A stretch of 64,000 bases of DNA, from the NCBI GenBank assembly GCA_033964015.1, contig CM066915.1:3831575-3895574 (forward strand), in the 5' to 3' direction. Numbering within the stretch: position 1 is the first letter of the stretch; every line of letters starts with the position of its first letter. Below are positions 57,582 to 64,000 of this stretch, piece after piece. Both the position numbers and the translations under genes were made by a program. The stretch comes from Scolanthus callimorphus (lineage: Eukaryota; Cnidaria; Anthozoa; Actiniaria; Edwardsiidae). The notes beneath the pieces were generated by a model, which did not search any database, was not told where the DNA came from, and saw only the letters and a list, made by a program, of their open reading frames with translations.

Positions 57582-58625
57582 TTAATGGCGTAACGAATTT
57601 GCAATGATAAAACTCTGCTGCGCTCGTTTCGTCTTGCTCACAGGGACGTTAAAATATCTTGGATTCCTGAGTGATATCATACATTCATTACGCGGCGGTA
57701 GTAAGTGGTGGAGCCTGTGTGTTGGAAGCAAGACCTGCTCAAAAAGGCGCGCAGTGAGGTCTTCTCTGCGCGTATTTAGCCGTGGCAAACTCAGACCAGC
57801 GCACGCATCTGAATAGCTCAAATCTGGAAAGATAATTCTAAAGGCGCGCTTTTGAAGACTTTCCAATTCATCTGATAGATATAATGGGAGGCTATTGTGA
57901 AAAGATTCACAAGCATATTCTGCTACCGGTCTGATGCACGTAGTGTAGAAGGAAATGAGCTCGCGTGGGTCTAAACGCGCGCGCTTAAGTTGTCTTAAGA
58001 GGTACAATCTACCAGCTACCTTCTTGACTACATTAGAAATGTGTGCATTCCATTTCAAATCATCAGAGATGGTGAGACCTAATAACTTTACGCTTTGGAC
58101 CACTTCAATGACCTTGTTATTAATGACGATAGGTGAAAATGCACTACTTGATTTTGCGAAGCTGATTTGGAGCTCCTTACACTTTGTCTCATTTAATTGA
58201 AAGCGGTCTGCCTGAGTAGCCTGCACAAACCTATCAACGGCATCTTGTAAGCTACTGCAGTCCTTCTTGTGAATCGTCTCGCTCATGGTCGTATCATCTA
58301 CGTACTTCCAAAGATCAACGCCTTCCATTTGTAGATCGTTGATCATCACTACGAATAGCCAGGGACCAAGCTTGGTCCCTTGTGGTACACCGGCTGGGAC
58401 CCTTCCCCATTCAGAGTAGCAGTCCTGAGATAGCTTAACCCGTTGTTGTCTGTCAGTAAGGAAATCTTGGATCCACAGACGTACCCACTCAGGGATTTCA
58501 AAGTTCTTCAATTTATCCAAGAGGATCTGGTGATCTATCAAATCGAAAGCTTTTTTGAAATCGAATAGGACTACACGCACTGTAGAACCGTTGCCATCTG
58601 TCTCTTGGTACCATCTATGCAACAT
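57582..58625 (-). CDS. Non-LTR reverse transcriptase fragment
   Basis: An open minus-strand frame of 347 codons shows reverse-transcriptase motif A (FDFKKAFDLIDH), motif B (AGVPQGTKLGPW), motif C (YVDDTT) and the C-terminal 'LKRARLDPRELISFY' region typical of CR1/jockey-type LINEs. The N-terminal endonuclease and the first RT motifs are missing, so it is 5'-truncated, but the remaining frame is uninterrupted, which implies a fairly young insertion. The stop lies at the border with direct repeat 1. It would act on retrotransposon RNA in the nucleus if expressed; that is unlikely for a truncated copy. Confidence 0.8.
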   Translation of the reverse strand: MLHRWYQETDGNGSTVRVVLFDFKKAFDLIDHQILLDKLKNFEIPEWVRLWIQDFLTDRQQRVKLSQDCYSEWGRVPAGVPQGTKLGPWLFVVMINDLQMEGVDLWKYVDDTTMSETIHKKDCSSLQDAVDRFVQATQADRFQLNETKCKELQISFAKSSSAFSPIVINNKVIEVVQSVKLLGLTISDDLKWNAHISNVVKKVAGRLYLLRQLKRARLDPRELISFYTTCIRPVAEYACESFHNSLPLYLSDELESLQKRAFRIIFPDLSYSDACAGLSLPRLNTRREDLTARLFEQVLLPTHRLHHLLPPRNECMISLRNPRYFNVPVSKTKRAQQSFIIANSLRH

Positions 58626-58678
58626 GCTGATGAGCGCATGCGCAGTAGACGATTTAGCGACTGTCCCAAACTAATCCG

Positions 58679-59190
58679 ATTGTGTCAAAAATAATTAGCC
58701 TGTACATAAATTACTAATGAGTACAAGCTCTGATAGTCATAAATTGCGCAATGTGTCCAACATTAAGCTTGAATTATGATTCACGTTTTCTCGATTTTGC
58801 ATGTCAAAAGTTGGTTGCCATGGAAACTGGGCCGTTAACACTGGCATGTCATTTACACCAAAATGCCCAAGATAAATTTTAGGAAAAGTCACGAAGTTTC
58901 ACCATTGACCCAGTTAGTGCAAGCGGGCCTATTTCATGTGTTGAGTGGTAGAAAAGAACCCCTTTTATAATACTCCTAAAACGCCCTGCGTAACAGACTA
59001 TGCTAGTCCGAAGGTGACAAAAAAACAAGTTTACTTTTTTATAACTACTTTGGAGTCTTTCACATCAAGTATCGTTTCCATGACAACAAGTCACTCGCAT
59101 TTTTATAAATCAGGATACTTTTTTATAACTTGTTTGGAGTCTTTCACATCAAGTATCGTTTCTATGACAACAAGTCATTCGCATTTTTAC
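58679..59190. repeat. Direct repeat 2 beside the RT fragment
   Basis: Second copy of 57067-57578, continuing into a longer minisatellite. Confidence 0.8.
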
Positions 59191-59554
59191 AAATCAGGAT
59201 ACTTTTTTATGTTTAGTTTGGAGTCTTTCACATCAAGTATCGTTTCTATGACAACAAGTCACTCGCATTTTTAAAGGAATATGATAGTCCAAAGGTGACA
59301 AAACATGTAATACTTTAATAAGTAGTTATAAAAAAGTATATTCCTTCTTGATTCATTTGTAAAAAAGCGAGTGAATTGTTGTCATGGAAATGATACTTGA
59401 TGTGAAAGACTCCAAAGTTGTTATATAAAAAAGTATATTCCTTCTTGATTTGTAAAAATGCGAGTGACTTGTTGTCATGGAAACGATACTTGATGTGAAA
59501 GACTCCAAAGTAGTTATAAAAAAGTAAACTTGTTTATTGTCACCTTCGGACTAG
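59003..59554. mobile_element. TIR element filled with an 85-bp minisatellite
   Basis: CTAGTCCGAAGGTGACAA at the left is mirrored by TTGTCACCTTCGGACTAG-like sequence at the right. Inside, the unit GGAGTCTTTCACATCAAGTA.. occurs about three times forward and twice inverted. Confidence 0.7.
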
Positions 59555-60450
59555 CTGAACAGACGTTGCCCACGCAAGATAAAAAACGCGAGGCCAGTCT
59601 ATTAGCCGCATCCCCCCTACGGAAGGGGTCATTTTCTTTGTAACCCCCTTGGAAATTCTTGCTCTACCCTCTCGGAAATACCTACGGAAGAGCTTTTTTG
59701 GGGTCACACCCCCTCGAAAAAAAACACGGAAGAGGCGTTTTATTATCGCACCCTTTGGAAGAACCTTTTCTTTTCTTGGTTTGACCTCCTCGGAAAAGGC
59801 CATTTTGCTATACCCCCTCAGAAAAAACCTTCTGTATAAATTGGCGGTGAAGATAAAAAATGGAATGGCCCGTGCCGAAAGAATGATCGTAGAGAGGGAG
59901 GTAACTACCCGTATATTCTGCCTCAAAATGCGTATTCCGCCTAGAAAAAAAAGGGTAATTTCATGTCTACTATACTACTGAAGAGGATGCCGATGAACCC
60001 ATTTCATTCTGCTCGAGCGCCTACAAAGACGAGCAGAAGAAGTCGAGGGGATGGACGTTAAAATAATGACGACTCTTGAGGGAACAGACATCCCCCCTCT
60101 TCCCCGGCTCTGTCTTTCAAGACAATTCGTCTTGCCAGGCGTTATGGGACGGAGAGCTGACACACGCCTGGGGACGAGTCGAGTCACGTGAATGAAACCC
60201 AATAGAAGGAAGTGTCTGGTTACACACCGCATGCATCGTGCCTTGGAATCCGTGAGTGAATCGAACACGAGGCGAGAGAAACCGAGCAGAAAAGCGACTT
60301 TTTTCATTGATATAAGCCTTTCGAATTTCATTCAATCATTTTAACTGCAATCCAATTCGACAGGGACTATAAATTTTGAAGAAAACCTACGAAAATGCTT
60401 CGAACTTTGCGGAAGACTTGACGAAGATGTGAAAGCGAAAGCGGAAAAAG

Positions 60451-60675
60451 GTGAGTGAAAAACGTGTTTGGAAGAACAGAGAAAAGCCTTCTGAAGTGTG
60501 TCCAACCATGCATCCCTACTTCGTCGGGATTATCCCCCGCGAACGGCGTCAAACGTATTATTTTCAAATGGTTTCAATAGACCAGAAATTAAAAAGAGCA
60601 TACACTACACTTGCAAACGAAGCTTGGTTTTGTCTTGACACGGTGTCAAAGGGATTTCCCCTTGACTTTTCCTAA
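60451..60675 (+). CDS. 74-codon open frame, copy B
   Basis: Same translation as 51851-52075; same doubts. Confidence 0.2.
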   Translation: MSEKRVWKNREKPSEVCPTMHPYFVGIIPRERRQTYYFQMVSIDQKLKRAYTTLANEAWFCLDTVSKGFPLDFS

Positions 60676-60690
60676 GTTAGAAATAATTAA

Positions 60691-62450
60691 GGTGGCGTAC
60701 ACCTATTCAAAGGCAAAACAACATGAAGTTTTAGACACCGAGTTTAGTTATAAAACGTTGCCCGATTATTGCCATTGTTTGCCAGTCAATAAAACAACTA
60801 TTCTGCTTTCTACTTGGTATTTATTTCTTTGAATAAATTTAACCGATTTCCTGAAATCAGTGAATGGACAAAGTGGGGTAAAATTAAACATGGCCTCCTA
60901 TTTCTATAAAATGATGGCTAAGTCACACTTTTTTGGTTTTCAACAGACAGCTCTAGTACCCTTTTATGTGCCTGTGAAAGCAAATCGGAATCGAGTTCTT
61001 GGCAGGCGCGCGATGACTTCGACAAAATCTAGATGGCTCAGATGCTTACATTTAATGCAGGACGCAATATTGGGGTTATATCTAGACATGAGTACTTGTT
61101 CTCTTCTTATCTTACCTGGCACTTGAAAGCTTGATGGCCAAGAAACTTCTTGCAAGGAAGTACGCTAACTGAATGCTGTCCAGTACAAATTTCTAATACC
61201 CTGAATGGAGGGTTTTGTTTCACTTCTGAACTGAAATTATGCATCCTCTATTCCTTTGCTTAATTTCCAACTTTTCAGCTGAGATTTTCCTTTTCTGTTT
61301 TCTGACAGTATAATAGAATAGATGTACTTTCGCTTTAAGAATTTTAGTGAATAACTCCAATACGGCGTCGAGAAATAAGCGAAGGCCGTTGGGCCTCAAA
61401 CTTCATTCTGAACTAAACTCAAGGCAAAGCAAAAATGCATGGCTTCGACTCAACACAACATTACGTACCAGCGTGAAATTTTGAAAATCCCCTGAGAGGA
61501 GTCACCTTGGTAGACGAGAAGCGTTATTCATTGTTAACGACCATAATAGATCACGGAAAAGGAAATTAAAATTCTAAGGAAGCAAATTTTGGCAGAAGCG
61601 CCCAACGACATGGGTAACGCCTCTCGTCCCCTCAAGGTGACTCCTCTCAGGGGAATTTCAAAAGTTCACGCCGGAACGCAATGTTGTGTTGAGTCAAAGC
61701 CATGCATTTTGGCTTTGGTTTGAGTTTAGTTCAGAATGAATTTTGAGGCCCAACGGCCTTCGCTTATTTCTTGACACCGTATTCGAGTTATTCACTAAAA
61801 TTCTGTAAGGCGAAAGTACATCTATTCTATTATACTGTCAGAAAACAGGAAAGGAAAATCTCAGCTGAAAAGTTGGAAATTAAGCAAAGGAATAGAGGAT
61901 GCATAATTTCAGTTCAGAAGTGAAACAAAACCCTCCATTCAGGCTGACAGACTTTGTACTGGACAGCATGCAGTTAGCGTACTTCTTTGCAAGAACTTCC
62001 TTGGCCATCAAGCTTTCAAGTGCCAGGTAAGATAAGAAGAGTACAAGTACTCATGTCTAGATATAGCCCCAATATTGCGTCCTGCATTAAATGTAAGCAT
62101 CTGAGCCATCTAGATTTAGTCGAAGTCATCGCGCGCCTGCCAAGAACTCGATTCCGATTTGCTTTTACAGGCACATAAAAGGGTACTAGAGCTTTCTGTT
62201 GAAAACCAAAAAGTGTGACTTAGCCGTGTTTTTATAGAAATAGGAGGCCATGTTTAATTATACCCCACTTTGTCCATTCACGGATTTCAGGAAATCGGTT
62301 AAATTTATTTAAAGAAAAGGATACCAAGTAGAAAGCCGAATAGTTGTTTTATTGATTGGCAAAAAATGGCAATAATCGGGCAACGTTTTATAACGAAACT
62401 CGATGTCTAAAATTTCATGTTGTTTTGCCGTTGAATAGGTGTACGCCACC
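60691..62450. mobile_element. Long palindromic (foldback) element, 1760 bp
   Basis: Arms of about 840 bp, inverted and similar but not identical, meet near 61570. The ends are GGTGGCGTACACC and its complement, each bordered by TTAA, which would fit a TTAA-targeting (piggyBac-type) element. Mirror frames at 60964-61155 (minus) and 61987-62178 (plus) encode the same peptide with few changes. Confidence 0.85.
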
Positions 62451-62613
62451 TTAATTGATTGAAAAACATATATTGGTTAAAAATAGGTGGTTCCGGAACC
62501 CTTGGAATTTATCCTGCTAGCAGGGGTTTCCACTTCATTCCACTGTATCTCTCTTTTACGTTGTCCTTGACCTTTTAGTGCCAGGGAAAAGACGGAATCG
62601 CTTGACTTTTTTG

Positions 62614-63898
62614 CCCGGGGGGAGGGGGGGACTCCCCTATTTTGGGAGCGGGGGTGCTCGTCGGGAACTTTCGATTTTACCCCTAAAAAGTACCTAAAAT
62701 GGCGTCGCTTGGTTGATTTTGACCCCCAAAAGAAACCAACAAGACGTATTCCCCTCGTAATTTTCTCTTGTTTTTTTTTTTCGAGAAAAAATACGTCTGA
62801 AATTCAGGCTTCAAACAAGCGCGATTTGCTAGAACGGACGGCTCTTACTTGGTGTTGCAAGGCACCAAACTTATTCCCCTCAATACCTTCTCCTCTGGTC
62901 CCTACTCCTCTTTAACCATTTGAAGCAAGTTGAAACCAAGAAGCCAAGAAGAATTTGGTGACCCAGTGGCCCGCTGTCCCACTCAGTACAGAATGACTAT
63001 TGCCATGTTGTATTATACAGTTTAGTGGCCCGGTGTCCCGGGTCAGTGGGACAGTGAAATATAGAATTTGGTGACCCAGTGGCCCGCTGTCCCACTCAGT
63101 ACAGAATGACTATTGCCATGTTGTATCATACAGTTTAGTGGCCCACTGTCCCGGGTCAGTGGGACAGTGAAATATAGAATTTGGTGACCCAGTGGCCCGG
63201 TGTCCCACTCAGTACAGAATGACTATTGCCATGTTGTATCACAGAGTTAAGTGGCCCAGTGTCCCGGGTCAGTGGGACAGTGAAATATAGAATTTGGTGA
63301 CCCAGTGGCCCGGTGTCCCACTCAGTACAGAATGACTACTGCCATGTTGTATCATACAGTTTAGTGGCCCGGTGTCCCGGGTCAGTGGGACAGTGAAATA
63401 TAGAATTTGGTGACCCAGTGGCCCGCTGTCCCGGTGTCCCACTCAGTACAGAATGACTATTGCCATGTTGTATCATACAGTTTAGTGGCCCGGTGTCCCG
63501 GGTCAGTGGGACAGTGAAATATAGAATTTGGTGACCCAGTGGCCCGGTGTCCCACTCAGTACAGAATGACTATTGCCATGTTGTATCATACAGTTGAGTG
63601 GCCCGGTGTCCCGGGTCAGTGAAATATAGACGTTGGTGTTTTGGTGCTTTGGTGCCTTGGTGCTTTGGTGCAAGGGACTGAAATGGCTTCTTGGTTTCAA
63701 CTTGCTTCAAATGTTTAAAGGGAATAAGTTTGGTGCCTTGCAACACCAAGTAAGAGCCGAACGGACCCCTAACTGGTAACTATCTGGAAAAAAGTTTTCA
63801 AATTTTACCCCTAAAAGGTACAGAGGCCTAATTTTAAACCCTAAAAAGTACGACGAGCACCCCCGCCCCAAACATATGGGAGTCCCCCCCCACCCAGG
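62614..63898. mobile_element. hAT-like element with minisatellite, copy B
   Basis: Same ends, same CTTTTTTG duplication (62606-62613 and 63899 onward) and same nested structure as 52313-53694, with a different arrangement of minisatellite units (62953-63640). Confidence 0.85.
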
Positions 63899-64000
63899 CT
63901 TTTTTGTGCCCGACTATGAATCATATAATATGTTGAGAATTCTGGGAGATTTGATGCTTTAACCTGGATCAGACTGGGAGATTCCTGGGAAAACCTGGAG

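Larger units (their letters stand above)
59571..64000. repeat. Segmental duplication, copy B (runs off the window)
   Basis: Matches copy A (51008-53796). It differs by a deleted TATA core, small indels and the 1.76 kb palindromic insert. Confidence 0.9.

Noticed and set aside
60964..62178. Two similar 63-codon frames in opposite orientation
   Set aside because: Products of the palindromic arms of one element, not two genes.

Overview
The window is a stretch of animal nuclear DNA, most likely from an anthozoan cnidarian (a stony coral fits best). The main reason is a NOD-like receptor gene built as HEPN (DZIP3-like) - coiled coil - NACHT - LRR, an architecture known to be expanded in corals. 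Short exons with GT-AG introns, truncated non-LTR retrotransposons and a very dense load of inverted-repeat (MITE/foldback) elements agree with this. There are no bacterial operons, rRNA genes or CRISPR arrays. All gene models are read from the sequence alone; no database search was possible.

Layout. 1-8.3 kb: one exon of an uncharacterised, probably transposon-derived protein (373-819), then repeat-rich DNA. 8.4-15.9 kb: a multi-exon plus-strand gene joining a nuclear-localisation-like region, a staphylococcal-nuclease-like (SNase) domain with its catalytic residues, and a C-terminal SET methyltransferase domain; it carries a one-base frameshift near 13415, and a TA-flanked MITE sits on one of its splice donors. 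16-28.9 kb: essentially only repeats, including a 1.16 kb foldback (25590-26749) and two families of CG-rich MITEs with clear target-site duplications. 28.9-45.1 kb: the NLR gene, with introns holding a truncated LINE and several MITEs, and with a 1.84 kb LTR-like element (two 185-bp terminal repeats that look identical) inserted in its coiled-coil exon. It also has an in-frame stop and three frame breaks, so this copy is probably a pseudogene unless some of the breaks are sequencing errors. 45.1-51 kb: MITEs and a 237-bp tandem duplication. 51.0-53.8 kb and 59.6-64.0 kb: two copies of one segmental duplication, each with the same hAT-like element carrying a 112-113 bp minisatellite. At the same internal site one copy has a 53-bp perfect palindrome and the other a 1.76 kb palindromic element. 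Between them lie a TIR element (55594-56942) and a LINE reverse-transcriptase fragment set between roughly 0.5 kb direct repeats.

How it fits together: there are two real host-type genes (SNase-SET and NLR), both plus strand and both disrupted by small indels and mobile elements. Everything else of substance is mobile-element DNA. The strongest leads are the SNase-SET fusion, the NLR with an intact HEPN RNase motif and a 2A-like peptide next to a splice junction, and the repeated use of one target site by two different palindromes.
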